Shown here: one piece after another, positions 8,630 to 17,121 of the stretch
How positions within the stretch are numbered: position 1 is the first letter of the stretch
Layout: each line of letters starts with the position of its first letter
DNA from: Pleomorphomonas carboxyditropha
GTDB lineage: Bacteria; Pseudomonadota; Alphaproteobacteria; Rhizobiales; Pleomorphomonadaceae
Length of the DNA: 64,000 nucleotides
Assembly (NCBI RefSeq): GCF_002770725.1
Contig: NZ_NQVN01000024.1
Span: 1-64,000, forward strand
Direction of reading: 5' to 3'
Position numbers and translations under genes: made by a program
The notes under the pieces: generated by a model
The model's input: only the letters and a program-made list of their open reading frames with translations
What the model was told of the DNA's origin: nothing
The model's database searches: none

Positions 8630-8658
8630 TCATTCCAAGCGCAACCGCTTGCGCCTTC

Positions 8659-8687
8659 GCCGCTCCCTCACGGGGGCGGCTTTTTTT
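8659..8687 (+). terminator. Intrinsic terminator after the YecR-like gene
   Basis: A 9-bp stem (GCCGCTCCC with GGGGGCGGC, one T-G pair, 4-base loop TCAC) is followed by seven T residues. It ends the left-to-right transcription unit of the head genes and lipoprotein. Confidence 0.88.
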
Positions 8688-8689
8688 GC

Positions 8690-8719
8690 ATTTGCAAAGC
8701 CGCAATTGCTATTTGCAAA
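8690..8719. repeat. Pair of ATTTGCAAA sites
   Basis: ATTTGCAAA occurs at 8690-8698 and again at 8711-8719, 21 bases apart (two helical turns). The ATTTGC core recurs at 8788 and 8829 in the longer repeats downstream. Together with the low GC of this stretch, this suggests a protein-binding array. Confidence 0.5.
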
Positions 8720-8785
8720 ATTCAAATATGAGACGACGGGGGTATACCTCATATCAATCAATGACTTTCAAAGTTGATGTCATTT

Positions 8786-8852
8786 TCATTTGCGCAATTG
8801 ACGCAAAAAATGCAATTTAGAAATTATCATTTGCGCAATTGACGCAAAAAAT
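8786..8852. repeat. Two perfect 26-bp direct repeats with internal dyad
   Basis: The bases at 8786-8811 are repeated exactly at 8827-8852, with starts 41 bases apart. Each copy contains TTGCG and CGCAA arms around CAATTGA, so each is itself an imperfect palindrome centred on CAATTG. The second copy ends 5 bases before a good -35 element (8858). Smaller dyads lie just upstream: ATATGAG at 8726-8732 with CTCATAT at 8748-8754, ACTTTCAAAGT at 8764-8774, and ATGAC/GTCAT at 8761-8783. Two explanations fit: operator sites for a repressor or activator of the 61-residue gene, or iterons of a replication origin. Confidence 0.75.
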
Positions 8853-8857
8853 ACTGT

Positions 8858-8886
8858 TTGACACGATGTTTTGATACGATTAGAAC
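8858..8886 (+). promoter_or_regulatory. Sigma-70-type promoter for the 61-residue gene
   Basis: TTGACA at 8858-8863 is separated by 17 bases from TAGAAC at 8881-8886. The pair lies 25 bases upstream of the ATG at 8912, with AAGAGGTG as ribosome-binding site. The perfect -35 and ideal spacing are convincing; the -10 matches at 4 of 6 positions. It sits directly beside the 26-bp repeat, so transcription is probably controlled there. Confidence 0.6.
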
Positions 8887-8911
8887 TCATATCGTCATTA
8901 AGAGGTGCACC

Positions 8912-9097
8912 ATGCAACACAACGACGACGCATCAACGTTTATCGAACACTTAGGATATGCTGTTCGTGTCGGGCGAATGGCGATGATGGCGGCGATGAA
9001 CGAACGCGACATTGCTGCATCAGCCATCGAACTTCACTTCGCTGATATAGAAGACGCAATCGATTCCTGGCTCGATCGCCCCAAGGCCGCCGCCTGA
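8912..9097 (+). CDS. Small unknown protein at the element's right end
   Basis: This 61-residue acidic protein starts MQHNDDASTF and is predicted largely helical (VRVGRMAMMAAMNERDIAASAIELHF in part), ending in DSWLDRPKAAA. The start at 8912 is chosen for the AAGAGGTG six bases upstream; an in-frame ATG at 8858 would lie inside the promoter. It has its own promoter and repeat array upstream and its own terminator downstream, so it is an independent unit. No family was recognised. A small regulator of the element is a reasonable idea, but nothing in the sequence proves it. Confidence 0.6.
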   Translation: MQHNDDASTFIEHLGYAVRVGRMAMMAAMNERDIAASAIELHFADIEDAIDSWLDRPKAAA

Positions 9098-9145
9098 GGT
9101 GATCGAGCTAACCGCCCGCCATGGGCACCACACGAGGCCGCGATG

Positions 9146-9173
9146 CCCACTCCCTACCAAGGGAGTGGGTTTT
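9146..9173 (+). terminator. Intrinsic terminator after the 61-residue gene
   Basis: A perfect 9-bp stem (CCCACTCCC with GGGAGTGGG, 6-base loop) is followed by TTTT. It lies between the last element gene and the tRNA attachment region and shields the tRNA locus from read-through. Confidence 0.88.
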
Positions 9174-9251
9174 CTGTTACCCCACCCGTTACCCCCGAAG
9201 GGGTTGCCATTTTTAGCGGCCCGGCAGAGTCCATCAAGCCATTGAAAAGAT

Positions 9252-9300
9252 TGGTGAGCGCGATGGGACTCGAACCCATGACCCCATGATTAAAAGTCAC
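9252..9300. other. Probable attachment site (att) at the tRNA-Lys 3' half
   Basis: The phage-like gene train ends within 160 bases of the 3' end of the tRNA gene, and ordinary chromosomal genes start on the other side. Tyrosine integrases commonly recombine in the T arm or anticodon arm and regenerate the tRNA 3' half. The matching direct repeat should lie at the element's left end, which is not in the window, so the exact boundaries cannot be set. Confidence 0.4.
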
Positions 9301-9327
9301 GTGCTCTACCAACTGAGCTACGCGCTC
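9252..9327 (-). tRNA. tRNA-Lys (anticodon TTT)
   Basis: The minus strand folds as a 76-nt tRNA with encoded CCA. The acceptor stem GAGCGCG pairs with CGCGCTC, the D arm contains AGCTCAGTTGG, the anticodon loop ACTTTTAAT carries TTT (Lys), and the T arm contains GGGTTCGAGTCCC. A TATATT -10-like box lies at 9364-9369 on the same strand, about 37 bases upstream of the mature 5' end. The 3' end points at the phage-like element, the usual geometry for a tRNA used as integration site. Confidence 0.97.
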
Positions 9328-9633
9328 CCACCTTGATCGCAGCGGCGTTGCCGCTTCCTGCCGAATATAACCCGCGATCGGGCCGGCGCGAACGGGCTTT
9401 CACATACTCGACCGGAACCGACATGGCAACCGAGGGCAGGGCGCTTTTTCAAATCCCCTGCCGAGGCCGCGCGGCTTTCCGTGTGTCCGGAAGGGCACGG
9501 AGCCAGCGCGATCGTCAGCGAAGCCGGCCCAACCTTGGCGCCGGGCATTGCGCCGGATGTTTGAATCGTTTTATCGATCTCTTGTTGTCGCGCGCTCTCC
9601 CCTAGGCGGATCCGCGATATTTCCCATCGATCG
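9328..9633. other. Gene-free stretch between tRNA-Lys and the MFS gene
   Basis: The 306 bases hold the upstream region of the tRNA (TATATT box on the minus strand at 9364-9369) and the leader of the transporter gene. Short open frames here lack ribosome-binding sites and family features. I see no terminator or repeat. Confidence 0.5.
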
Positions 9634-10854
9634 GTGAGACCCGTGTTTACCGCCCTGCGCATCGGCACCCTTTACTTCGGCTCGTCGTTCCTCACGGCCA
9701 ACTGGCTGACGCGCATGCCGGACCTGCTCGCCCATCTCGGCGTCGACAAGGCGACCATGGGGCTTGCCCTGTTCCTGGGGCCGGTGGGGGCGCTGGTCAC
9801 GGCGCCCGTCGCCGGGCCGCTGATGGACCGCTTCGCCGCCGCCCGGGTCGGCGTCTGGGGCCTGGTGCTCGCGGCGATGATGGTGCTCGGCATCGGCCTT
9901 GCCGGTCATTGGACGATTCTCGCCGCCGTGCTGTTCTTCGCCGGCGTCGGCAACACGCTGTTCGAGATCGGCGGCAATGCCGGCGTCCAGCGCCTCGAGA
10001 CGACCACCGGCGGCAAGTACATGGCCCAGTGCCACGGCTACTGGAGCCTCGGCTTCGTCTGCGGCGCGCTGTCCGCCGGCCTGTTCGGCCAGTTCGGCGT
10101 GCCGCTCCCCTTGCATCTCGCCGCGATGGCGGCGCTGGGCGTCGTCGCCTGCGCCGGCATCGCCCGGCTGCTGCCGCGCCCCATGTACGAGCGCATTGCC
10201 CGTCCGGTCGACGTCGCCAAGCCGCCGCTGTTCACCCTGCCGAACGCCAGCCTGCTCGGCCTCTGCGTCATGGCCACCGGCGTGACGCTGGCCGAAGGCG
10301 CCGTCTACGACTGGGGCACGCTGTTCCTGCGCGAGCAGCTTCGGCCGAGCCCCTTCTGGACGTCGGTCGCCTACGGCACCTTCCCGCTCACCATGTTCGT
10401 CGGCCGGGTAGTCGGCGACTGGTTCCGGGCGCGCTACCGCGCGTCGAGCATCGTCCGCGTCTGCGCGGCGACCACCGCCGTCGGTCTCGCCGGCTTCATC
10501 TTCTCGCCGCACATCGCCATTTCCGGCCTTTCGCTGGCGCTGATGGGCGTCGGCGTGTCGCTGGTCATGCCGATCGGTGTGGCGGCGGCCGGCGACAAGC
10601 CGGGCGACGCGGCGCGCAATGTCGCGGCCATGTCGATGATCATCACCGCCATCTTCCTGCTGGCGCCGCCCGGCGTCGGCTTCGTCGCCGAGCACTTCGG
10701 CCTGACGGCGGCGTTCGTCATGATGCTGCCCTTCGTGGCGATGTCCGGTGTCTTCGCCCGGCAAGCCGATCCGCCGGCGGATCGGCTTGCCGGCCAACAA
10801 AAGATGATTGGCGAGCCTGCCGCCGTTGGTGGTACGAACGCATCGACCACATAA
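9634..10854 (+). CDS. MFS transporter, YbjJ-like
   Basis: This 406-residue inner-membrane protein has about 12 hydrophobic segments and the 12-TM layout of the major facilitator superfamily. The start FTALRIGTLYFGSSFLTANW, the GVDKATMGLALFLGPVGALV segment with the following PLMDR turn, and LFFAGVGNTLFEIGGNAGVQ resemble the YbjJ/fucose-permease-like branch. The start is GTG at 9634 or GTG at 9643; both lack a strong ribosome-binding site. The substrate cannot be read from the sequence. It is a single gene, followed by a stem-loop. Confidence 0.85.
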   Translation: MRPVFTALRIGTLYFGSSFLTANWLTRMPDLLAHLGVDKATMGLALFLGPVGALVTAPVAGPLMDRFAAARVGVWGLVLAAMMVLGIGLAGHWTILAAVLFFAGVGNTLFEIGGNAGVQRLETTTGGKYMAQCHGYWSLGFVCGALSAGLFGQFGVPLPLHLAAMAALGVVACAGIARLLPRPMYERIARPVDVAKPPLFTLPNASLLGLCVMATGVTLAEGAVYDWGTLFLREQLRPSPFWTSVAYGTFPLTMFVGRVVGDWFRARYRASSIVRVCAATTAVGLAGFIFSPHIAISGLSLALMGVGVSLVMPIGVAAAGDKPGDAARNVAAMSMIITAIFLLAPPGVGFVAEHFGLTAAFVMMLPFVAMSGVFARQADPPADRLAGQQKMIGEPAAVGGTNASTT

Positions 10855-10860
10855 CCGCTA

Positions 10861-10897
10861 GAGCGGCGGGCACCCGGACATATCCGGGCCGCCGCTC
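10861..10897. repeat. Stem-loop downstream of the MFS gene
   Basis: GAGCGGCGG pairs with CCGCCGCTC, and an inner CCCGGA pairs with TCCGGG around CATA. There is no T-run, so it may act as a weak or rho-assisted terminator or as half of a composite repeat with the palindrome that follows 14 bases later. Confidence 0.55.
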
Positions 10898-10910
10898 CAG
10901 TCTTTCGTTG

Positions 10911-10959
10911 GCGCATCGGATTTTGCCGAAAAGTGGACCCACTTTTCGGTCCGATGCGC
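10911..10959. repeat. Dispersed palindromic repeat, copy 1
   Basis: A 49-bp near-perfect palindrome with arms GCGCATCGGA and TCCGATGCGC; the inner part reads CCGAAAAGTGG on one side and CCACTTTTCGG on the other. A second copy, 45 bp in its core, lies at 57935-57979. Elements of this shape are common between genes in Rhizobiales. It sits between the MFS transporter and the oxidoreductase gene. Confidence 0.8.
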
Positions 10960-10981
10960 TAGATTTCCGGGAGTGAAGGCC

Positions 10982-11959
10982 ATGGTGAAGGCGATTGTCG
11001 TCCGCAAGACGGGTGGACCCGAGGTGATGGCTCTCGAGGACGTCGAGGTTGGCGCGCCCGGTCCGGGGGAGGTGCGCCTCAAGCACACGGCGATCGGCGT
11101 CAACTTCATCGACACCTATTACCGCAAGGGCCTTTATCCCGCCCCGGCCGGCCTGCCGTTCGTTCCCGGCGCCGAAGCCGTGGGCATCGTGGAAAAGGCG
11201 GGCGAGGGCGTTGCCCAGTTTCGCCCCGGCGACCGCGTCGCCTATGCCGGATCGGTCGGCGCCTACGCCGAGGCGCGCCTTATCTCGGCGCAGAAGCTCG
11301 TCCGCGTCCCCGACGACATCGACGGCTTCACGGTGGCGGCCAGCCTCCTCAAGGGCATGACGGTGCAGTATCTCCTGCGCCAGACCTTCAAGGTGACGCG
11401 CGACCACACCGTGCTGTTCCACGCCGGCGCCGGCGGCGTCGGCCAGATCGCCGGCCAGTGGCTGAAGGCGCTCGGCGCCACCTCCATCGCCACGGTCGGT
11501 TCGGAGGACAAGGCGGAAATCGCCCGCGCCTGCGGCTATAGCCACGTCATCAACTACCGCACCGAGGATTTCGTCGCCCGCGTCGCCGAGATCACCGGCG
11601 GCGCCAAATGCGACGTCGTCTACGATTCGGTCGGCAAGGACACGTTCCCGGCCTCGCTCGACTGCCTGAAGCCGCGCGGCCTGTTCGTCTCCTTCGGCAA
11701 TTCCTCGGGACCGGTGGCGGACTTCAATCTCGGCGTCCTGTCGCAGAAGGGATCGCTCTACGTCACGCGGCCGACGCTCGGCCACTACACGGCGACGCGC
11801 GCCGATCTCGACGCCTGCGCCGAGGATCTGTTCGAGCAGATCCGGACCGATGCGGTGACCATCAACGTCGGGCAGAAGTTCGCGCTGGCCGACGCGGTTG
11901 CCTGTCACCAGGCGATGGAGGCGCGGGAGACGGTCGGATCGACGCTGCTGACGGTATAG
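10982..11959 (+). CDS. qorA: NAD(P)H:quinone oxidoreductase (zeta-crystallin type)
   Basis: This 325-residue soluble protein belongs to the medium-chain dehydrogenase/reductase superfamily without structural zinc. The N-terminal catalytic domain carries GGPEVMALEDVEV, GVNFIDTYYRKGLY and PFVPGAEAVGIV. The Rossmann domain has the nucleotide motif HAGAGGVGQIAGQWLKALGA. These are the hallmarks of QorA, which reduces quinones with NADPH. I chose ATG 10982 because GGGAG lies 8 bases upstream; an in-frame GTG at 10973 overlaps that site. It converges with erpA, the stops being 9 bases apart. Confidence 0.9.
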   Translation: MVKAIVVRKTGGPEVMALEDVEVGAPGPGEVRLKHTAIGVNFIDTYYRKGLYPAPAGLPFVPGAEAVGIVEKAGEGVAQFRPGDRVAYAGSVGAYAEARLISAQKLVRVPDDIDGFTVAASLLKGMTVQYLLRQTFKVTRDHTVLFHAGAGGVGQIAGQWLKALGATSIATVGSEDKAEIARACGYSHVINYRTEDFVARVAEITGGAKCDVVYDSVGKDTFPASLDCLKPRGLFVSFGNSSGPVADFNLGVLSQKGSLYVTRPTLGHYTATRADLDACAEDLFEQIRTDAVTINVGQKFALADAVACHQAMEARETVGSTLLTV

Positions 11960-11968
11960 ACGGCGGAC

Positions 11969-12307
11969 TCAGACGGCGAACGACGTGCCGCAGCCGCAGC
12001 TCGAGGTGGCGTTCGGATTGTTGATCTTGAACGCCTGGCCCATCAGGTCGTCGACGAAGTCGATCTCGGAGCCGTCGATGAACGGCAGCGATACCGCATC
12101 GATCAGCACCGTCGCGCCATCGCGCGTCACCGCGAGGTCGTCGGCATTCTGGCCGTCGACAAGGTCGAAGCGATAGGAAAAGCCCGAGCAGCCGCCGCCC
12201 TCGACCGAAATGCGCAATGCGGTCTTGCCCGGCTGCTTCTCCAGAACCTTGGCGATGCGGCGGGCGGCGCTGGCGGTCATGCTGATATTGGCGGCGAGAG
12301 CTTCCAT
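11969..12307 (-). CDS. erpA: Iron-sulfur cluster insertion protein, ErpA/IscA (HesB) family
   Basis: This 112-residue A-type carrier passes Fe-S clusters to apoproteins. The three ligand cysteines are present: Cys40 in GGGCSGF, and Cys104 and Cys106 in SCGCGTSF. The start ATG at 12307 gives a short N-terminal extension before MTASAARRIAK; the internal Met10 is an alternative. The gene is divergent from dgt, an arrangement common in alphaproteobacteria. Such a carrier would be relevant to the many Fe-S proteins encoded further along, though it is not linked to them. Confidence 0.92.
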   Translation of the reverse strand: MEALAANISMTASAARRIAKVLEKQPGKTALRISVEGGGCSGFSYRFDLVDGQNADDLAVTRDGATVLIDAVSLPFIDGSEIDFVDDLMGQAFKINNPNATSSCGCGTSFAV

Positions 12308-12343
12308 GGCGGTCCCCAGGGGCTCGAATGACTTGAAAGTGTG

Positions 12344-12384
12344 ATGTCTGCTGACATACGTAAGGCAGCGGATGGCAAAGTCAA
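12344..12384 (-). promoter_or_regulatory. Candidate promoter and operator of erpA
   Basis: On the minus strand TTGACT (12379-12384) is followed after 16 bases by TACGTA (12357-12362), a weak -10. A perfect inverted repeat ATGTC-N4-GACAT (12344-12357) overlaps the expected start of transcription. The position is right for a repressor such as an Fe-S or iron regulator, but no known box is matched closely. Confidence 0.35.
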
Positions 12385-12448
12385 ATGACGGTTGCGAGAG
12401 CCCGGCATGCGGATTTGCCAAGGCTGGACAGGCTTTCGGGAGGCGATC

Positions 12449-13663
12449 GTGACAGGTCTCGGGTTTGGTACGGAACCGCTGGCGCCTTTCGCCGTCCACC
12501 CCGAGGACAGCCGCGGCCGGCGTTATCCCGAGCCGGCGAGCCCGACGCGCACGCCGTTCCAGCGCGACCGCGACCGCATCATCCACTCCACCACCTTCCG
12601 CCGCCTGAAGCACAAGACGCAGGTGTTCGTCTTTCACGAGGGCGACCATTACCGTACCCGTCTCACCCACACGCTGGAAGTGGCGCAGATCGGCCGGGCG
12701 CTGGCCCGCGCACTGCGGCTCAACGAGGACCTCGCCGAGGCGCTGGCGCTCGCCCACGACCTCGGCCACACGCCGTTCGGTCACACCGGCGAAGACGCGC
12801 TCGACGCCTGCCTCACGGGCTTCGGCGGCTTCGACCACAATGCCCAGTCGTTCCGGGCGGTCACCGAGCTCGAGCATTCCTATGCCGAGTTCGACGGTCT
12901 CAACCTGTCGTGGGAAACGCTGGAGGGCCTCGTCAAGCACAACGGGCCGCTGACCGACGCGGCCGACCATCCGACCGGCCGCCATGCCGAGCGAGGGTTG
13001 CCGGTAGCGCTCCTTGCCTATCCCGACCTCTATTCCCTCAAGCTCGACACGCATGCCAGCGCCGAGGCGCAGTGCGCGGCGATTGCCGACGACATCGCCT
13101 ACGACGCCCACGATATCGACGACGGGTTGCGCGCCGGGCTTTTTTCGATCGACGACCTCAGGCCGCTGCCGTTGATCGGCGGCTTCCTCGAAGCGATCGA
13201 GGCGAAATATCCCGGCCTCGACCGGCACCGCACCATCCACGAAATCACCCGCCGGCTGATCACCGCCATGGTCGAGGACGTGATCGCCGCCGCGCTCGCC
13301 CGGCTTGCCGAGCTCGATCCCGGCTCATCCGACGACATCCGGCGGGCCGGCCATACGGTGGTGACCTTTTCCGAGGAAATGGCTGCCGTCGACGCGGCCA
13401 TCAAGGGCTTCCTGTTTCCGCGCATGTACCGGCACCCCGAGGTGATGCGGGTGCGCCGCGACGCCGACCGCGTGGTGAAGGACCTGTTCGACAAGTATGT
13501 CACCCATCCCGACTTCATGCCGGAGGAGTGGCGGCGCGACCTCGATGCCGGCGACGAGGCGGCTCTCGCCCGGCGGGTGGGCGACTATATCGCCGGCATG
13601 ACCGACCGTTTCGCCATCCAGGAGCATCGCCGCTGGTTTGACGATACGCCGGAATTGCGCTAG
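12449..13663 (+). CDS. dgt: Deoxyguanosinetriphosphate triphosphohydrolase-like protein
   Basis: This 404-residue HD-domain enzyme hydrolyses dNTPs to nucleoside and triphosphate. The opening [20 protein letters not shown], the metal site [12 protein letters not shown] with [11 protein letters not shown], and [15 protein letters not shown] define the dGTPase family type 2. GTG 12449 is preferred because GGGAGG lies 5 bases before it; earlier TTG and ATG codons (12392, 12407) have no such site. It heads a long co-directional block and is followed 44 bases later by argS, its usual alphaproteobacterial neighbour. Confidence 0.92.
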   Translation: MTGLGFGTEPLAPFAVHPEDSRGRRYPEPASPTRTPFQRDRDRIIHSTTFRRLKHKTQVFVFHEGDHYRTRLTHTLEVAQIGRALARALRLNEDLAEALALAHDLGHTPFGHTGEDALDACLTGFGGFDHNAQSFRAVTELEHSYAEFDGLNLSWETLEGLVKHNGPLTDAADHPTGRHAERGLPVALLAYPDLYSLKLDTHASAEAQCAAIADDIAYDAHDIDDGLRAGLFSIDDLRPLPLIGGFLEAIEAKYPGLDRHRTIHEITRRLITAMVEDVIAAALARLAELDPGSSDDIRRAGHTVVTFSEEMAAVDAAIKGFLFPRMYRHPEVMRVRRDADRVVKDLFDKYVTHPDFMPEEWRRDLDAGDEAALARRVGDYIAGMTDRFAIQEHRRWFDDTPELR

Positions 13664-13707
13664 GCCGCTCGCCGACCGGCCGGATTCCGGCTCCCACGAG
13701 GTACCCG

Positions 13708-15459
13708 ATGAATATCTTCCAGGTGTTCGGCGAGCGCATCCGCTCGGCCATCGCTTCCCTGCCGCTCGACGTACCGGCCGACGCGCTCGCCCGCATCGCC
13801 GTCGAGCCGCCGCGCGATGCCAGCCACGGCGATGTCGCCACCAACGCCGCCATGCTCCTGGCAAAGCCGCTGGGCAGGAAGCCGCGCGACCTCGCCGAGG
13901 AGATCGCCGCCGCGCTCCGGCAGGACGCCGATGTCGAGGCGGTCGAGGTCGCCGGGCCCGGTTTCATCAACCTCCGCCTGTCGCCGGCCTTCTGGACCGG
14001 CTTTCTGAAGACCTCTCTGGCTCAGGGGCTCGACGTCGGCGCGACCAGTCTCGGCGGCGGCCTCAAGGTCAACGTCGAATATGTCTCGGCCAACCCGACC
14101 GGCCCGATGCACGTCGGCCACTGCCGCGGCGCCGTGGTGGGCGACGCGCTGGCCCGGCTGCTGGCCAAGGCGGGTTTCGACGTCACCAAGGAGTATTACA
14201 TCAACGACGCCGGCGGCCAGATCGACGTGCTGGCCCGCTCCGCCTTCCTGCGTTACCGCGAAGCGCTGGGCGAGACGATCGAGATTCCGGAAGGGCTCTA
14301 TCCCGGCGATTACCTGAAGCCGGTCGGCGAGGCGCTGAAGGCGACATGGGGCGACCGGCTGCTGACCATGCCGGAGGCCGAGTGGCTGCCGGTCGTCAAG
14401 AAGCTCGCCGTCGACATGATGATGGACATGATCCGGGCCGACCTGGCGCTGCTCGGCGTCCGGCACGACCTGTTCTTCTCCGAGAAGACGCTGCACGATC
14501 CGCGCGGCAACGAGCCCTCCGAGATCGCCGAGATGATCGAGGAGCTCCGCCAGCGCGATCTCGTCTACGACGGCCGCCTGCCGCCGCCCAAGGGCCAGCT
14601 TCCCGAGGATTGGGAGGATCGCGAGCAGGTGCTGTTCCGCTCTTCGGCGGCCGGCGACGACGTCGACCGTCCCTTGGTCAAGTCGGACGGCAGCTACACC
14701 TATTTCGCCGCCGACGTCGCCTACATGCGCTCGAAGTACCAGCGCGGCTTCAAGCAGATGATCTTCATCCTCGGCGCCGACCACGGCGGTTACGTCAAGC
14801 GGCTCGAAGCGGTGGGCAATGCCATTTCCGGCGGCACCATCGAGGTGATCGTCCGGCTCTGCCAGTTGGTGAAGCTCTATCGGGGCGGCGAGCCCGTGAA
14901 GATGAGCAAGCGGTCCGGCGACTTCGTGACGCTGGCCGACGTCGTCGAGGAGGTCGGCCGCGACGCCGTGCGCTTCATGATGCTGATGCGCAAGAACGAT
15001 GCGCCGCTCGACTTCGACTTCGTCAAGGTGAAGGAGCAGAGCAAGGACAACCCGGTCTTCTACGTCCAGTATGCCCATGCCCGCTGTCATTCGATCCTGC
15101 GGCAGGCGCGCGAAACGGCGCCCGAAGTGGCGGCAGCCGACGAATCGGCGGCGCCGCTGCATCTGCTCGCCGATCCCGCCGAGCTGGCGCTGATCCGCAA
15201 GCTGGCGGAATTTCCCCGCGTCGTCGACGCCGCCGCCGACTCCCACGAGCCACACCGGATCGCTTTTTATTTGTATGAACTGGCTAGCGACTTCCACGGA
15301 CATTGGAACGCCGGCAAGGAAAATGTAGATTTGCGTTTTGTTAACCCTGTTGAACCACTGTTGACCCACGCGCGCTTGGCTCTGGTCAAGGCCGTCAGGA
15401 ATGTTCTCGCGTCGGGCCTTGAGGTTCTTGGCGTCAATGCGCCCCAAGAGATGAGGTAG
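13708..15459 (+). CDS. argS: Arginyl-tRNA synthetase
   Basis: This 583-residue class I synthetase charges tRNA-Arg. It has the N-terminal Arg-tRNA-binding domain, the HIGH motif as HVGH within [31 protein letters not shown], and the KMSKS loop as [13 protein letters not shown]-terminal DALR anticodon-binding domain ends at GVNAPQEMR. Length is as expected. The gene is complete and essential in bacteria. Confidence 0.97.
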   Translation: MNIFQVFGERIRSAIASLPLDVPADALARIAVEPPRDASHGDVATNAAMLLAKPLGRKPRDLAEEIAAALRQDADVEAVEVAGPGFINLRLSPAFWTGFLKTSLAQGLDVGATSLGGGLKVNVEYVSANPTGPMHVGHCRGAVVGDALARLLAKAGFDVTKEYYINDAGGQIDVLARSAFLRYREALGETIEIPEGLYPGDYLKPVGEALKATWGDRLLTMPEAEWLPVVKKLAVDMMMDMIRADLALLGVRHDLFFSEKTLHDPRGNEPSEIAEMIEELRQRDLVYDGRLPPPKGQLPEDWEDREQVLFRSSAAGDDVDRPLVKSDGSYTYFAADVAYMRSKYQRGFKQMIFILGADHGGYVKRLEAVGNAISGGTIEVIVRLCQLVKLYRGGEPVKMSKRSGDFVTLADVVEEVGRDAVRFMMLMRKNDAPLDFDFVKVKEQSKDNPVFYVQYAHARCHSILRQARETAPEVAAADESAAPLHLLADPAELALIRKLAEFPRVVDAAADSHEPHRIAFYLYELASDFHGHWNAGKENVDLRFVNPVEPLLTHARLALVKAVRNVLASGLEVLGVNAPQEMR

Positions 15460-15518
15460 CCGCATCGTCGGAACGTCTGGTTCTGGCGGGGCGAAGAAAA
15501 ACGGGAAGAGCGACGCCG

Positions 15519-17045
15519 ATGGTTAGGAGCAGCGCAGCCGAACAGTCACCGATGCGGCCTGCCGTGTCCGATGGCGATGAGCGTCTCACCGACGAGGAGC
15601 GCTTCTACGAGGATCTTCTCAGCGGCCGCGAAGCCAGCGATGCCGATATGGATCAGTTCGTCGATGCCCTGGCTGCCGAACTGGAGCAGGACATCGCCTC
15701 GATGAATCCCGTCGACGTTCGCACCGGCCAGGTCTACAAGCCGGCCAGTGCGCGCAAGAAGAGCCAGGCTTACGATCCCTGGGACGATCAGGCTCTCGAC
15801 GAGTTCATGGCCGAGTTCGAGCGCGACGGCGTCGATCCGGTCGTTGACGAATTCGGCGTTCTTCCGCCGCATGCCGGCGAGGCGGAGGCCGAGCCTGCCT
15901 CCCCGCACGGTCGCCGCCGCCTTATGACCGCCGCCGCCGCGGCGGTATTTCTCGTGGCCGCCGGTTTCGCCGGCTGGGCCTTCTTCGGCGGTTCGGCCGG
16001 CTTCGGCGAGGCCGTGGTGGTGCGGGCGCCCGACGGGCCCTACAAGGTCAAGCCCGATCCCAACGCCCAGGAAGTCGTCGCTTCTTCCGAAGGCACCTCC
16101 GTCTACGATACCGTCGGCGGCACCCCGCCCAAGAGCGAGGAGCGGCTGGTCGCCCGCAGCGGCGATGTGCCCGAGCTGCCGGCCGTCACGCCGCACGTCT
16201 CGCGGATCACCCTTCCCGATGGCCAGGAGGTGGAGGCCGAGCTTCCGACCGGCTTCGACCCCAACGAAACCGGACCCCGCCGCGTTCGCACCGTGCTGGT
16301 GCGGCCCGACGGCTCGCTGATCGAGACCCCGGCCGACAAGACGGCCGGCACGCCGGCCGCCGCCCCGTTGCCGAGCGATGGGGCCGGCCAGATCATCGCC
16401 CGCAGCGAGGGCGATGCCGCGACCGACGATGCCGAGGGTGGCACGGGCCTTCCTCCGCTCGCTCCGACCAATCAGACCGTGGCCGCCGATACCGCGCAGG
16501 TTACGCCTCAAGGGCTGCCGCCGAGCAATCTGACCGACGCTTCCGGCCAGCCGATGCCGATCAACCTCGCCGCCGTGGCCGACGCCGCGTCGGATGCCTC
16601 CGTCGAGACGACGGCCTCCGTACCGACCCAGGCGTCGGCGCCGCTGCCGCCCGAAAAGCCGGTGGCGCCCGCCGCCGCGCCGTCATCCGGCCCGCTCGAC
16701 CTGACGGCCGCGGCCGCGCTGCCCGCCGCGCCGACGCAAGTGGCAAGCCTGCCCGCGGCCACCCAGGCCGCTCCGGCGGCGGCGGCGGCAGCCAGCGGCA
16801 GCGCCGGCGCTTACGTGCAGTTGTCGTCCCAGCGCAGCGAGGAAGCGGCGCGTTCCGCCTTCACCGCGCTGCAGCGGAAATTCCCGTCGGTCCTCGGTTC
16901 GTCGGTGGTCGACATCCAGCAGGCCGATCTCGGCAGCAAGGGCGTCTACTACCGGGCGCGCGTCGGTGCGCCGACCAAGGAAGCCGCCGTGGCGCTCTGC
17001 GAACAGCTTCGCGCCGCCGGTGGCGACTGCCTGATCGCCCGCTGA
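15519..17045 (+). CDS. SPOR-domain membrane protein
   Basis: This 508-residue bitopic inner-membrane protein has an acidic cytoplasmic region (about 1-130), one TM segment (RRLMTAAAAAVFLVAAGFAG and onward, about 130-155), and a long Pro/Ala-rich periplasmic linker. A C-terminal SPOR domain (about 427-508) starts GAYVQLSSQRSEEAARSAF and ends RAAGGDCLIAR. SPOR domains bind denuded septal glycan strands, so a role at the division site is likely. It lies between argS and nagZ, the latter also acting on cell-wall material, and a strong hairpin follows. Confidence 0.9.
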   Translation: MVRSSAAEQSPMRPAVSDGDERLTDEERFYEDLLSGREASDADMDQFVDALAAELEQDIASMNPVDVRTGQVYKPASARKKSQAYDPWDDQALDEFMAEFERDGVDPVVDEFGVLPPHAGEAEAEPASPHGRRRLMTAAAAAVFLVAAGFAGWAFFGGSAGFGEAVVVRAPDGPYKVKPDPNAQEVVASSEGTSVYDTVGGTPPKSEERLVARSGDVPELPAVTPHVSRITLPDGQEVEAELPTGFDPNETGPRRVRTVLVRPDGSLIETPADKTAGTPAAAPLPSDGAGQIIARSEGDAATDDAEGGTGLPPLAPTNQTVAADTAQVTPQGLPPSNLTDASGQPMPINLAAVADAASDASVETTASVPTQASAPLPPEKPVAPAAAPSSGPLDLTAAAALPAAPTQVASLPAATQAAPAAAAAASGSAGAYVQLSSQRSEEAARSAFTALQRKFPSVLGSSVVDIQQADLGSKGVYYRARVGAPTKEAAVALCEQLRAAGGDCLIAR

Positions 17046-17064
17046 TCGCAAGTTTGCGACTTTC

Positions 17065-17105
17065 GGCCGCGTCGGGATGCCGGATGGCATCCGGCGCGGC
17101 CTTTC
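17065..17105 (+). terminator. Hairpin terminator after the SPOR gene
   Basis: GGCCGCG-TCGGGATGCC pairs with GGCATCCGGCGCGGCC around a GGAT loop with one bulge, followed by TTT. The short T-run and the nearness of the nagZ start (17122) suggest partial termination. Confidence 0.65.
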
Positions 17106-17121
17106 CTATGGAGAACCATCG

